Assembly (NCBI GenBank): GCA_003615045.1
Contig: ML014187.1
Span: forward strand, 21,351-85,350
From: Caulochytrium protostelioides
Lineage: Eukaryota; Chytridiomycota; Caulochytriomycetes; Caulochytriales; Caulochytriaceae
Length of the DNA stretch: 64,000 nucleotides
Direction: 5' to 3'
The notes beneath the pieces are model-generated. The model was not told where the DNA came from, ran no database searches, and saw only the letters and a list, made by a program, of their open reading frames with translations. Positions 44,249-56,029 of the stretch are shown in pieces (position 1 is the first letter of the stretch; every line of letters begins with the position of its first letter). The position numbers and the translations under genes are program-made.

Positions 44249-47200
44249 TCACGACATGGTCCAGTAGGCATTGAAGTCGACGCGCGTCACGAGATTCATC
44301 AGGTGGGAAGTCTCGGTCACGGCAAAGAACTGCAGCGCGTCAAGCCAGCGGCGCACATGGAGAGCAAACCCACGCTCCAGGGCCTCCAGCGCTTCAGGCA
44401 GCGGGATCCGCTGGTAAGGGTTTGAGGCCATGAAGGGGTTGCGCGGCAGCGAGGTCTCAGACGCAGCGGCCTCGTGTGCGTCCGATAACAGGTGCGGCGG
44501 GACGCAGAACCCGCGGTCCGGCAGGTCCGCGCCCGAGGCCGCATACCGCGCCCCGTGGCCCGCGTCGTCTTGGCTTAGCTGGTCCAGGCGGCGGTGTGCT
44601 TCCAACCGTGTCACAAAGTACTCGACAAAATCGATGAATACGGAGCAGTAATCCATCAGGTGATTCGTCGCCAGCAGCAGCTTCGGCGTCGTCAGCATGC
44701 ACTCTTTAAGACAGGTATCGAGGAACGCGTTATGCGCCGTCAAGACCTCGTCGACCGTCATACCGTCCAGACCCGCAGGATGAATGCCGTCATGCACCGT
44801 ACCGGCCGCCTCGTCAGCGGCCGCCGCGGGCGAGCGAGACGCATCGGAGGCACGCTGGCCCTTGCTGAGCTCCTTTTCTAGCGCCGTCCAGTGCAAGTCG
44901 AGCACCTCGTATGAGGTGTAGAAGTCGAGCTGCTGGAGGATATGGTGCATCCCGCTCCGCAGCTTCGCGACCCGCGTGATCATGTTGGCCATCTGCGGGG
45001 CGTCGTAGTCATACTCGGCCCGAAGGTGGCGTTGCGGCGGCCCCATTCCGTTCCCGGCGCGGCGGGCCAGCTGCTGCTGCGTCGACAAGAACGCGGCTAC
45101 GATCTTGCGCTGCCGCAGCCACGCGCTGCCCATACTGCTGCCGAGGACTTTGCACTTGAGTACGAACCGGAAAAGCAGCTGGTACTTAGTCAGCGCTTTC
45201 TTGTTCAGAATCAGGGTCAAGGGGAAGGGCGGCGTGAAGGTCAGTGTCAGCGCCGACAGGCCCGTCAGCGGCTGCGAGCGCAGGTAGGCAAGCTGGGCGG
45301 CCATGTCGGCCTGAGTGCCCCAGACGCCATTGTAACCGCCATCCGCGGCGCCCGAGAGCGCGCTCGCGGGCTCGTTGCCTTCGGCGTAGCCATGCTCGCT
45401 GCCGTCGACTTGGGACATGCTGATGCCCGACATGTTCACGATCTTGATCAACTGCATGAGCAGCGGCTGCGAAAGGAACTCGACCGAGATGGCGTCGCGG
45501 AATGTGCTGGCCACGTGGTCTTCGTCGGCACGGGAGGGGCGCGTACTGGTGCGGCCCGTGGTCGTCGTCGCGCTCGCAAGCGTCGGGCAGAGGCTTTTAA
45601 CACAGACCTCGAGCATACTGCGGACGCGATCCAGCGCGATTTCCTTAACGGGGCGGACGATCTCATCGCCGACGTTTTCCAGAAACGACATCATCACTTC
45701 GGCACGCTCCATGAAAAAGAAACTCTTGACGGTCCGCAAACACGTCATCAAGTAAGCCTGATCATACAGCACCCGGAGCAGGGTGTGGTTCGCAGTAAAG
45801 TACGCGCTATGAATCAGCGACAGCCACTGTGGGCTCGTCAGTGGGGGGTAGGACGAGCCCAGCGTCGTCACATTGGGCGTTAGACTACCGTCGACACCGC
45901 CTGCCGTACGCTTGCCGGCTCCTGGTTGGAGATGATGCGCCAACATCTGGCTGATATCGACATTAACGCCGTCGCCGCACTCGCGAATGACATTCAGGTA
46001 TTTGCCGGCGAGCAAAACCTTCTCGGCCACGTGCTCTAGCGCGGGCGGCACGCGGTCCCAGCGCAGAATGTATCGCTGGTCCCAGTAGAGATCGTTGAAG
46101 TCGTCTCGGAGAATGGCTTTGCGCAAGGATCGGCGCTCGGTGATCATAAAGATATCGCTCTTGTCGGCGATGTGGGACGCGTGGCCGTGGATCTCCGTCT
46201 CATGGAGCAGCTCGCCGCCATTGAGCCAAGCCACGAGGTGGTCCAGAAACGGGATGGACGTCTGGTGTAGCAGGTAGCGGTGGAGCCGTGTCACATGCGG
46301 GTCGCCGCCATACGTGACGAGCCGGTGGTGCAGGACTTGAAGCAGGCTCGGAGCCGTGTTGGCGCCGGACATGCTGTCGGCGCGGCTGAGGCCGCTGAGA
46401 CTCTCGGCCCGAGAGAACCCGTCGTGGAACGACGCGCTCTGCTGGTGGGTGGCGGCAACGACATCGAGAACGCCGCGCAAGACGCGGAACGTTTCGAGCG
46501 CCGGCTGGACATGGAACCAAATCTTCTGGAGGGTGAGCGGGCCCTCGTTGTCCTCATCATCACCCAGGCTGTCGCCCGCGGCGGGCATGGACGGGCGGGC
46601 GCGGTGGGCCCATTCCTCAAGGCCGGCGACGAGGTTGCCCCACTCATTGAGGATTCGGCGCATCGCGGCCGCCAGCGCTTGGTCCAGCAACCCCGAGCTG
46701 CTGCCGAGATGGCTCACGGGCGTCGTTTCATACCCGAAGCTCGTATGCAGCTCCACATACGTCGTCACGGCGCGCACCGCCGAGGTCAACGCCAGCAGCC
46801 GCGATGCGAGTAGACCCAGCGACGGATCGAGCGTCGCATCCACAAGATAGTTTATCTCGGCCGCGGCGCCCGAGGGCCGCTGAAGATGCGAGGGCATCAA
46901 GTGGTCGCGCTTGATGCGTCGGACAAAGCGCCCGTCATACCCCAAAAAGACAAACAGCATGTCCTCGACGAGCAGCAGTTCCTGGTCCGCCAGCGGCAGC
47001 GCGCCGATCGTCGTGTCCTTGCCGTGCGCGTCTTTGAGCAGTCCGTCGGCCACCGGCGTGAACGTCAAGTACGCTGGCGCCGCGGCGTCCTGCGCCTGCG
47101 CCTGCGCCTGCGCGGCCGCCGTGGCGAAGCTCTGCCGCCGCTTGTCACTGGCGGAAGTCGACGGCGCCGGCATGGTCTGCCGGAGCAGGCCCGCGGCTGC

Positions 47201-47895
47201 GGCCGCCGCGGCGCGTTCGGTCGCCGAGGTGCCGCCGAGCGGGTGGGCCGGCGGCTTCCGGGTATGGTTCGACGGCGGCGCATGCGAGCCCGCCACCGCT
47301 GACCCCGCCGCGTGGGGCGGCTGGCTCCGCCGGGCGGGCGGCGGGCCGGCGGCGCTCATGGCCGGCGGGAGCCCCCCCACGCCGACGGCCGTGCTGCCGC
47401 TGCTGCTCGTGCGCGACTGGCTCACCGAGACGCGGGAGAGGTTGTACTTCGATTGGGCGCCGAGCGAGCCGCCGTCGACGACGGTCGAGGCGTTCAGCGT
47501 GGTCGAGGCGACCGTCTCCACATGCATGCTGGCCGACAGCTGGCCGGCCCGCGAGGCATCGAGGGACGTCGAGGCCGGGGAGGGTCCGGCGTCGTAGGTG
47601 GTGTCGGCCGAAACGCTGGCGGTCTCGGTACGCGAGAAGCGGGGCGTTTCGAACGGGGTGGATCGCACGGGCGGCGCGTACGCGGACAGCGGCGGTGGCG
47701 GGTGCAACGCCCCCGTCGATGAATGGATAGGCGAGAGCACCTGGGAGCTCGCATCGGGGGTGGCATCCGCCCTCACGTCGCCTGATCCGCTCCCGCCGCG
47801 CTCATCAAGCGGTGCGCGCTGTTGAAATAGCGAGCGCTTCGTCGTCGGATGCGACGAGATGGGCGGCTGCGGGTGCTGCTGCTGCTGTTGTTGTT

Positions 47896-47981
<86 letters not shown>

Positions 47982-48070
47982 CGTTGGAGCTGCTCTTGTC
48001 GATTCTGACGCGCGAGCATCAGCCGCTTCTGGATGGCAGAAGAGAGCGCGGTCGCCGCGGAGTCCTCCAT
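44249..48070 (-). CDS. GCP2: Gamma-tubulin complex component GCP2 (Spc97/Alp4)
   Basis: The single-exon product is 1273 aa. The N-terminus (MEDSAATALSSAIQKRLMLA) runs into 35 consecutive Gln (residues 31-65, mixed CAG/CAA) and a long Ser/Pro-rich disordered region to about 360. The GRIP1 half begins at LLVEDMLFVFLGYDGRFVRR (about 370), with FGYETTPVSHLG, LTLQKIWFHVQPAL and VTYGGDPHVTRLHRYLLHQT. The GCP2-type SDIFMITERRSLRKAILRDD and FNDLYWDQRYILRWDRVPPA follow, then KVLLAGKYLNVIRECG. The GRIP2 half includes FMERAEVMMSFLENVGDEI (about 785) and FPLTLILNKKALTKYQLLFR (about 945), the gamma-tubulin-binding region. These match GCP2 rather than GCP3 or GCP4-6. GCP2 and GCP3 form the gamma-TuSC that nucleates microtubules at the spindle pole and basal body. 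A divergent partner across a 2.5-kb spacer is CUT8. Confidence 0.92.
47876..47980 (-). repeat. CAG/CAA triplet tract encoding 35 Gln in GCP2
   Basis: These are 105 bp of uninterrupted Gln codons in the GCP2 frame, mostly CAG with CAA interruptions. The tract is inside the disordered N-terminus, upstream of the GRIP domains. Confidence 0.95.
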
Positions 48071-50519
48071 CGCGACGGACCTGGCAGGGGGTCGGTGGAT
48101 GAAAGGCCGGCGTTGCCACGCCGTCGGCTCATTCGAGGACGTCGCCTCGGGCGCCCACGATCGACTCGCAGGCGTGACGACGGGGATCCTGATCCCTCGC
48201 CGCGAAGACTGCGAATGTCACGGATGCGCGCTGCGCGAGACGGCCGGTGCCAGATCGCGCTGAAGCGCCTCGTGGCCGAGCGAGCGGAGTTAGCGACCTG
48301 GATAGGAAGACGCGGAAGCAGGGCTCAGGACCTCAACGAGCGGGCGGCACGATCACGCCAGCTGGAGGAGACCGGCAGTCACCTAGCGACGGGCGCCAGC
48401 TAGATACGAGCACGGTGTGGTGGGTCATGTGCATGCAGCACGAGGCAACGGGCGGTGTGACATGCGGGATCAGAAGAAGACGAAGAAAACAAGAACACGC
48501 GAGATCCGCGAACTCGCGGCCAGAAAGCACGGTCCTCGACACCGGACGCGAGCGTGGTGGGCAGGCGGCGTTCAAGGGTCGTGCCAGTCCTGGCGAGCGA
48601 GCGATGCGCATCCGGCGGTGCGCCAGAACCCCGTGCGATGCACGAACGGGATTCCGTTCCGCCTGCCTCAGCCGGGAGCCGCTCGGGCCGCCCACACGCG
48701 TGGTGCCGGGCCGGCCGCTGGCGGCGGCGCTGGGGCCAGCGCGTTTGTGAGCGTCCGACGCGTGGTTCACGCGTGGTTCACGATGGCATTCGCTGGCGAG
48801 AGCCGATGCCGCGGCCCGGTCCTGCGCACGCGCGCGCGGGCGGACGTCGCCAGCACGGGCACGGCCACGGCCTTGGCCCGCGGTATGCCGCACGGCACCG
48901 CCCGCGGCGACCGGGCTGCGCCACCGGACTCGGCCCACCGCCCGCCCGCCCTGTGGAAGGCCTCTCAAGCACGGCGTCGCCTTTTTCCGGGCAGCGCTGC
49001 GGCGACCCCCACGACTCGCCGACGGGCGCTCACGACGCTACCGGAGGCGGAGCGATCGTGCGTCGGGCCGGATCCGGATGGACGGACGGCATGGCCACGA
49101 CCTCCATCCTGCAACACCCCAGCGCGCAGTATGGATGGCGCCGGCGATGGCCTAGTGAGCTTGGTCGCTGTGATACCGGCATCGACAACGGTCCCCGCGT
49201 GGGTGTCGGCACGACCCTGGAGGCCGCCGCCGTGGAGGCCGCTGCCGTGGAAGCCTTGGCACTCGGACCGGCCGTGGCATGGACGTGGCGCATCCGCTCG
49301 TCGCCGCGGACGGCGCGACGTGGCCCACGATCTGGGGCCACGCTTCGCCTTCGGGCTGCCGGGTGCACGTCGGCTCCGCCAGCGACCGCCACGAGGACGG
49401 CGGCCGCCGCGGGTTAGGCGCCGCGAAACAGGGCACAGGCCCCTTCCACCGGCCCCGGGCCGCGCCATGTCCGCCGCGGCTCGGCGGACTCGGCCACATC
49501 GAGGCCACCGCGATGAGCCGCGCGACCGGCGTCGCGTGGCCGTCTGCTGACCGGGTTCAGGGTCAGCTCCAGCGCATCGTGGATCCAGCGCTCAACGACG
49601 GCTTCAGCGACCGGCGCGACCCGAGGATCGGCGCGGTATGCCGCATCGCACGGCACCACGGGCACCACGGAGTGGCTCCTCTGGACGGCATCCGCGACGG
49701 ACGATGGATGCTGCCGACCCTCGCTAAGCCTATCGTGTCACCCTCGCGTTCCTCCTTCGCGGCCGCATATCATCTCGCCGCCTGCATCGCGCCGCGCCCA
49801 ACACCCTGACCGCCATCCCGCCGCCATCCAGCGTCCCCCAGCGTCCGACCCCCTGAAACGGCCAGACCCGCCCCACTGGCCACGTGGTCCTCCGTCGCTT
49901 CGCATCCCCCTCGGGCTCGACGCTGCCGTCGCCCGTTCCATCGCGGCGGGTGCTCGTCCGCTCGGCTCGGCTCGCGCGGATGTCTCTGGCGTCTGGGTGA
50001 CTCTCCTCAGCCGATCCGTCCGTGTCCCCCCGCACGCTTCCGCTGGCGCGACGCCTGCCGGCGGAAGCGACCGACTCCGGTGGCCGGCGCTGTGGTCGCC
50101 GCCGTGGCCGCCGCCGCCGCCGTGGCCGCTGCCGCTGCCGCTGCCGTTGCCGTTGCCGTCGCCACGGGGGCGTCGTCGCCCTCGCCGAGGGGCCGCTCTC
50201 GACGTCGCGCCACGTCACGTGAGGCGACGTGGCGCGACGCTCCGCAGCATCACGCCAACGGGTCGTCGCGGTCGCCGACGCGTCGATTGCCGCCGCCGCG
50301 GCGGTCCACAGCGGCGCTCGGCCGTCGTCTCGGCACGACCACCGTCGGCCGTCGTTCCCGCCGCCGCCATTCCCATCGGCCCCGACCCCGACGGCCAGCC
50401 GGCCTTCCGACGGCCTGCCGCTGCTGCCGCCGCGAGATCGTGCGCGCCTGACGGTGCCGAGAGCCGACGCTGCTCCGCAAGCCGCGCCTGTCTCGCCGAC
50501 GGCCCCCGGTGGGCCTCCT

Positions 50520-50568
<49 letters not shown>

Positions 50569-50571
50569 ACC
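48071..50571. other. 2.5-kb divergent spacer between GCP2 and CUT8
   Basis: The spacer is very GC-rich (especially 48800-50570), with overlapping open frames on all strands, which is expected at this base composition. None has a recognisable domain. The right end has CCGCCGTGGC-type and GCC/CCG triplet tracts. A CCG tract (50516-50567) abuts the CUT8 ATG and probably forms a structured 5' UTR. I see no supported gene. Confidence 0.45.
50516..50567. repeat. CCG/GCC triplet tract immediately upstream of CUT8 start
   Basis: About 17 CCG/GCC units end 4-5 nt before the CUT8 ATG. In the CUT8 frame they would read as Arg and in another frame as Pro, but the conserved protein begins at the ATG after them. 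The transcript leader would be highly structured. Confidence 0.7.
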
Positions 50572-52065
50572 ATGAATATGATGAGCACCGGCTTCACGTT
50601 CGGCGTCCCGCCCAACGTCAGCGTGGCGGACGCTAGCCACCCGGCCACGCCGACCCACGAGCGCGGGCCCGACGGTCGCCCGCTCGGCGTGACCTCCGAA
50701 CCCGGCTCGCCGTGGGGCCTCGCCGCGATGCCCGGCAGCGCGCATGCCAGCGCCGCGAGCCTCCAGCCGCACCGCAAGCGCAAGACCCAGCTCCGTGAGG
50801 ATGAGGACGAGGAGATCGAGGATCTCCATAACTTTGCCGATCCCTCGTCCGCCGCGCCGCGGTCGCCGCACGATCATGCCGCCGCCACGACCCTGGAGGG
50901 CCATCGCGCCCAGCACGCCGCTGACCGGCGGCACCCCAGCCTCGGCTCGGATCCCCATCACCCCCCGAACGCCAGCATGACCTCGGTCTATCTGTCGATG
51001 CCGCCGCACGCCATGAAGCGGATGCGCTCGGAGCTCCTCCCGCCCGGCAGCGCCGCATCGATGTCCCAGCGGGGCCTCGCCGGGGCGGCGGCCGACGGGG
51101 AGTGCGACGACGTCACGCTGCCCATTCTCACGCCCTTGCCGCACCCACCGCTCGCCGATCTGCTGCCGCTCCTGCCGCGGGCCGAGCTGGAAACGCTCAT
51201 TCTGGGCTTGTGCCGGCAGAGCCCGAGTATCAACCATCTCGTGGTGGCGAAGGTGCCGCGGCCCAGCATCGCGGCGGTCGAAACGGCCCTCAATGCCCTG
51301 GAGCAGCGGTGGCGCGAAGGCATGCCCTATGTGCGACGCCGGGAAGCTGGCCATCCGGCGGGTGCCACCGAGCCACCACCACCGCCCAGCCAGGCCGCGG
51401 CGATCGACGCATCGGCCCAGGTGCTCGATACCTCGCCGTATACGTACAACCGACTACGGCCCCACCTCGTCCTGCTGAAGGACACGCTGCTGACGTACAT
51501 TTCGCACTTCTGTCATCCGCACTCGTACACGGCCGCGATCGATCGCGGACCGGCCACGCCGACGGGGTGGGCGGGCTCGTCTCCACTGCTGCCGCCGGGC
51601 GCTCCGCCGGGCTCGGTCAATGACTTTCTGCCCACATCGCTGCACTTCATCCACGTGGCGCTGCAGCACACCCACCGCCTGCCGCGGTGGTCCGACGCGA
51701 CGCAGTACAACGCGCTGCAGGGAGACCTCTACCGCCGCTGCGCGAGCGCGCTCCGCGGCACGGCGCTGTGGATCGTCAACGGCGTCGAGCAGGGCATTGG
51801 CGTCCCGCTGCGCGTGCTGCTCCTCGGGCCGTGTCCGCCCCTCCAGGACACGGCCTTCGGCCACATCCCGGGCAACTTTGTGACGGTCTGGACGCAGCGG
51901 CTCCAGCGGCACGCCGAGATGCTGCAAAACCAGTATGGCTTCCTGGCGGCCATGACGGCATGGAACCGCGTCGTGAATGGCATTCCCAATTTTGACCAGC
52001 GCCACGTCGGCGCCATGCCGGCATCGTTGCAACAGCAGCAACAGCAGCAACAACAGCAACAACAA

Positions 52066-52113
<48 letters not shown>

Positions 52114-52134
52114 TCTGCAGAACGGTATTATTAG
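50572..52134 (+). CDS. CUT8: Cut8/Sts1 family nuclear proteasome-tethering protein
   Basis: The 520-aa product starts at MNMMSTGFTFGVPPNVSV. The N-terminal 180 residues are disordered with a basic HRKRKTQLREDEDEE element, which fits the NLS/proteasome-binding region of Cut8/Sts1. The folded core (about 200-460) shows the family pattern: ELETLILGLCRQSPSINHLV, VAKVPRPSIAAVETALNAL, YTYNRLRPHLVLLKDTLLTY (the conserved 'YaynRvr..l'), ISHFCHPHSY, SLHFIHVALQHTHRLPRWSD and NALQGDLYRRCASALRGTAL. Cut8 tethers proteasomes at the nucleus and is needed for anaphase proteolysis; the family is fungal and otherwise patchy. Unusually, the protein ends in 28 consecutive Gln (about 487-514) followed by SAERYY. 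It converges with PRP3 (184-bp gap). Confidence 0.85.
52030..52113 (+). repeat. CAA/CAG tract encoding 28 Gln at CUT8 C-terminus
   Basis: Twenty-eight uninterrupted Gln codons end seven codons before the CUT8 stop. The mix of CAA and CAG suggests age and selection rather than a very recent slippage expansion. Confidence 0.95.
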
Positions 52135-52318
52135 CCGTACGTGGTGCCATGCGATCAGCCGCATGCGGCATGCTGCCGATCAAGCGCGCCGTGCTCCATC
52201 TTGCGATCCGCTGTTTCTGTTCTGCTCCGTGCTGCTGTCGGGAAGGTATCACGACCGACTGGGTCTCGCGACCGCGCTCGTCTCACTCCACGTGTTCCGT
52301 ATATCTTTCTATAAACTA

Positions 52319-53980
52319 CTAGGCGATCTCGGCCTGCGCGTCGGCTTGGGCCGCTTTCCAGAAATGCTCGTAGCCGCACTCCCGGAGGGTGCGGAGGCAC
52401 GCGGCTTCGGTGGCGCAGCGACGCGTGCGGAAGCCCTCGCAGCTGCGCTTCGGCAGGATGCCCTCCCACACGAGTGCGCAGGCGTTGGCGCCCTCGCCCG
52501 GGGCCGGCGGCGCGACGCCCTCCGGCAGAATCCCGTCAGGCGGAAGATGCCGCACTCCGGGCCGCTTGCCCGGCAGGTACGCGTCGGGCTGGCTCCGCTC
52601 CGCGAGCGCGTCGTCCTCGTGCCACGCGATGCGGCGTAGCATCAGGGTCTTGTAGGCCTTGATCGCTTGCGGCCCGCCCTCGGCGATGACGAGCTGCAGA
52701 CCGCCGGTCGGGTGCACGACGCTCATGCCCGTGATGAAGTGCTCGCGGGCGCTCGCGTCCAGCTTGTGCAGCAGCTTCTTGGAGCGCAGGTCGCGGAGGC
52801 GGAAGACGGCCACGTGGCACCGGCCCTGCGCGGTGGCGAGGTCCGCGTCGGCGCGGCGCTTCGCCGTCTCGCGCGCGCGCCGCTCCGCCGGCGACACCTT
52901 CTCCGCCGCGATGCGCGCCTCGTGGCGCTCCCGCCGCGCCGCCATCTGCGCGCGCACACGGGCCTCGGCGCCCGTCGGGTCCTGCGCCGCCGCTTGGCCC
53001 AGCGTCCGCATGAAGTTCTTGAGCGTCAGCCGCGGCTCCTCCGGCGGCAACAGGCCCATGCGGATCATGTCCTGCTTTTCGTTCTGCGTCTCCTGGCGGC
53101 GCTGCCGGCGCAGCCGCTTGCGCTCGCGCGCCGTCAGCATGAGCTGCGGCTTCACCGGCAGCACCGCGGGCTTGCCCGGCGGCAGCGGCGGCGGGTGCTG
53201 CACCAGGTTCGTGATGGCGTCCGCCGCCGCTGCCTCGTCGTTGTCGTCGTCGTCCTTCGCGGCGTCGACGTCCATCCGCGTGTCCAGGTGCGCCTGCAGC
53301 GCGGCCAGCACCGCCTCGGCGTCGCCCTTCACATACGTCGCGCCGGGCAGCACCTCGAAGTCCCAGCGCTCCACGTAGTCGGGCAACACGGGATCCAGCG
53401 CGGCCGCGTCGGTGGGCTGGGTGAGCGCGGCCCCTGAGGTCTTCGTCCGGCGGAAATCACTGCCGGTCACCGTGTGATCCGACAGCAGGTGCGGCGCCAT
53501 CACCTCGGCCGGTCGAAGACCCTGGGCGGCCGCCGCCGCGGCCGCCTGCTCGATCTGCTCGACCGCGTGCTGCTCCTGCTGCTGGCGGCGCTGCCGCTCG
53601 GCCTCGCGGACATACGTGCCTGGCTTGGCGAAGTGGAACGGCCCGCGGCCGCGCGCCCCTCGCCGCGAGGAGGCCGCCGCCGCCAGGCTGGGATCGAAGT
53701 GGGCGTCGTCCGCGTCGGCGGCGGCGTCCGGCGACGGCGGCCGCAGCAGCGGGTTGTCCACGATGGCCTGCTGCCGCGCGCGCTCGGCCTCGGCGGCTTG
53801 CTGCAGCGCCGCCTCGCGCGACCGCCGCTGGTTCTCGCGGTACCGCTGGTTAGCGCGCGACGTCGCGAGCGTCGGCAGCTGCCGGATCACCGCTTCCGCG
53901 GCGGTCGGGGCCGTCCCGGCGGGCAGCGCGGCCGCGGACAGCGACGCGGCGGGCACGAGCGCCCCCGACGACGACGGCAG

Positions 53981-54012
<32 letters not shown>

Positions 54013-54125
54013 CCAACGCCGTCTCGCCATGGCCTGTCTCGGCCGCCGCAGCGGGCCGCAGCGACGGATGCAGCTCGGCGCTGAGCCCGCGGCCCGGGGC
54101 GCGCGCCTGGGGACCGGCGGCCGCC

Positions 54126-54157
<32 letters not shown>

Positions 54158-54517
54158 GGCCTTCAGCTGCGCCTTGGCCTCCGCGATCCGGCGCTGGATA
54201 TCCGCGAGCGCGAAGCTGGCGCTTGCGGGGCTCCCGCTCGCTGGGGCGGCGCCCGACGGCGTCGCAGGCGCCGGCGCAGGCGCGGCTGCCGGCGACGCCG
54301 CGGCGTCCTCCGCCGCGGCGGGCCTCTTCTTGGCGGCCTGCAGCGCCGCGATGCGCGCTTGGACCTCTTTGGCCTTCTCGGCCATCAGCCGCTTCATGCG
54401 CTCCAGCTCGGCGGCCTTGGCCTCGGCGGCGCTCCGCGACGGGCCGGCGTCACCGCCGGCGCCGGCGCCGGCGCCGGCACCCGCACCGGGCCCGCCCGGG
54501 CCCGCACGCGACGACAT
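52319..54517 (-). CDS. PRP3: U4/U6 small nuclear ribonucleoprotein Prp3
   Basis: The 732-aa product starts at MSSRAGPGGPGAG; the frame is open further upstream but loses conservation. The N-terminal 340 residues are Ala/Gln-rich, with helical segments (ELERMKRLMAEKAKEVQARI) and a 10-Gln run. The PRP3 domain (about 375-555) has DPVLPDYVERWDFEVLPGAT, KPQLMLTARERKRLRRQRRQ, RMGLLPPEEPRLTLKNFMRT and LGQAAAQDPTGAEARVRAQM, matching the U4/U6 RNA-binding part. The C-terminal DUF1115 ferredoxin-like domain (about 560-730) has HVAVFRLRDL, MSVVHPTGGLQLVIAEGGPQ, AIKAYKTLMLRRIAW and CALVWEGILPKRSCEGFRTR, ending YEHFWKAAQ. Prp3 stabilises U4/U6 in the tri-snRNP. It sits convergent to CUT8. Confidence 0.93.
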
Positions 54518-55632
54518 GGCGGGAAACGGCCACGGAGACCGGCGCACGGCGCACGGCCTCGGTCGCTGCGACGGCCGGCGATCGCCTCCGGGAGGTGAGT
54601 TGGCAGCGGGGGGGGGCGTCACCGCGTGGCGGTCACCGCACGTGGTCCAAGGCCCGGGGAAGACGGGAGGGGGACGCGAACGCCGGAGGTTCAGAGCCGT
54701 GTTTCAGAAGCAGCGACGCGTTTTCGGTGGGTGAGTCAGGATCGACGCGGATCCGCCGCTGGCTTCGGCAGGACCAGGGTGGTCGCATCATACGTCAGGC
54801 CATCGTGTCGGGTGGTCTCGCGCGACATCACGAGCTGAGCCTGACGACCCCGCGGCGCCGCCGGCTCACCGCCCGCGCCACCCCGCGGCCACGGGAGCGG
54901 TGGATGGCGCTCCCCTTCGGGACGCGCCCACGGCGACGCGCGATGCCCGCGTCCCGCGTCCGCACGGCCAGGTCGCGGCGTGTCGCGGACGCGGCGCATC
55001 ATCGGCCTGCAGCGGCTCAGTCGCGCAGCCGCTCCGGCGCTCGCCCGCGGGGTGCGCCATGCGCGGGCGGCTGGCGTCGACGCGCCACGGGGGCTTAGAC
55101 GGCGCCGTGCTGGGGTGCGCCGCCGGGCTCGGGTGCACGGGTGCACGGGCCCAGCGGCCATGCCGCGCGACCCGACGAGGCGACGACGCGACGACCCGAC
55201 GACGCGACGACCCGACGAGACGACGACCCGACGAGGCGACGACGCGACGACGCGACGACCCGACGACCCGACGAGGTGCCGGCGACGCCGCCGCTCGGAG
55301 CCCGACGGCGGCACGTGTGATCGGCCAGAGCTCGCCGGCAGGACGCCGTCGCGCGGGCGGCGACGCGGCGCACGGCCAGGCCCCTGGCACGTGTCAGCGC
55401 CTCACGGCGCCGACGGCCCACCGCACGGCGACCCGGTGCGAGGTCACGCCATATGCGCGAAGGCGGCCCCCCGGACGGCCCGGACGAGCCCGAAGCGGCC
55501 CGCACCGCCGCCGCGCGCCGCGGGTCCGCTCGGACCCGGACACGCGCCACGGCCGAGCGTCGACCGCCACGGCCGAACGGCCACCGCCACGGCCACCGCC
55601 ACGGCCCACGCCGATCCTATCGAAGGACAGGC

Positions 55633-55663
<31 letters not shown>

Positions 55664-56029
55664 GCCGTCGCCGTCGCCGCCCGTGGTCGCCGCCCGCCGC
55701 CCGTGGTCGCCGCCCGCCGCCCGCGCCAGGATGCCCCCGCGGCCGGGCCAAGCCTAGGCTCGGAGCGGGTCGGGTGGGACCCGCGGCGCCTGAGCCCAGG
55801 GAGGTCCCCTCCGGCATTCCCGCCGGGCACCGAAGGAGACATCGCCATGCTCGTCCGGCGCGACGCATTTAACCGACGCCGTCACCTCAAGACCGGGAGA
55901 GCCCGCCCGTGATACCGGAGACCGGACGGAGCTCATGCCGGATATCACGCACCGCGTCGCGCATCCAGCCGCCCGCTGCTCACGCCGTCGTCGCGACCTC
56001 GCCGTTCCCGCCCATCGACCGACCGACCG
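54518..56029. other. Divergent spacer PRP3 / secreted protein, with GC-rich minisatellites
   Basis: The 1.5-kb region has no supported gene. Its long open frames on every strand come from repeats: the CGACGACCCGACG-type tract (55168-55276), a CCACCGCCACGG tract (about 55560-55605), a GCCGTC triplet run (about 55630-55682) and a 21-bp CGTGGTCGCCGCCCGCCGCC unit twice (about 55682-55724). Confidence 0.55.
55168..55276. repeat. CGACGACCCGACG-type minisatellite
   Basis: About 110 bp are built from CGACGACCCGACGA and CGACGACGCGACGA units of 8-16 bp. It lies 650 bp upstream of the PRP3 ATG. It opens spurious Arg/Asp/Thr ORFs on both strands. Confidence 0.85.

Noticed and set aside
48333-49809. Several 170-380 aa ORFs in the GCP2-CUT8 spacer
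   Set aside because: They overlap on both strands, are Arg/Ala/Pro-rich, lack domains and fit random expectation at this base composition.
54900-55912. ORFs of about 285-310 aa across the PRP3 upstream minisatellites
   Set aside because: Reading through CGACGA/CCG repeats; repetitive DDPTRRR-type peptides, no fold.
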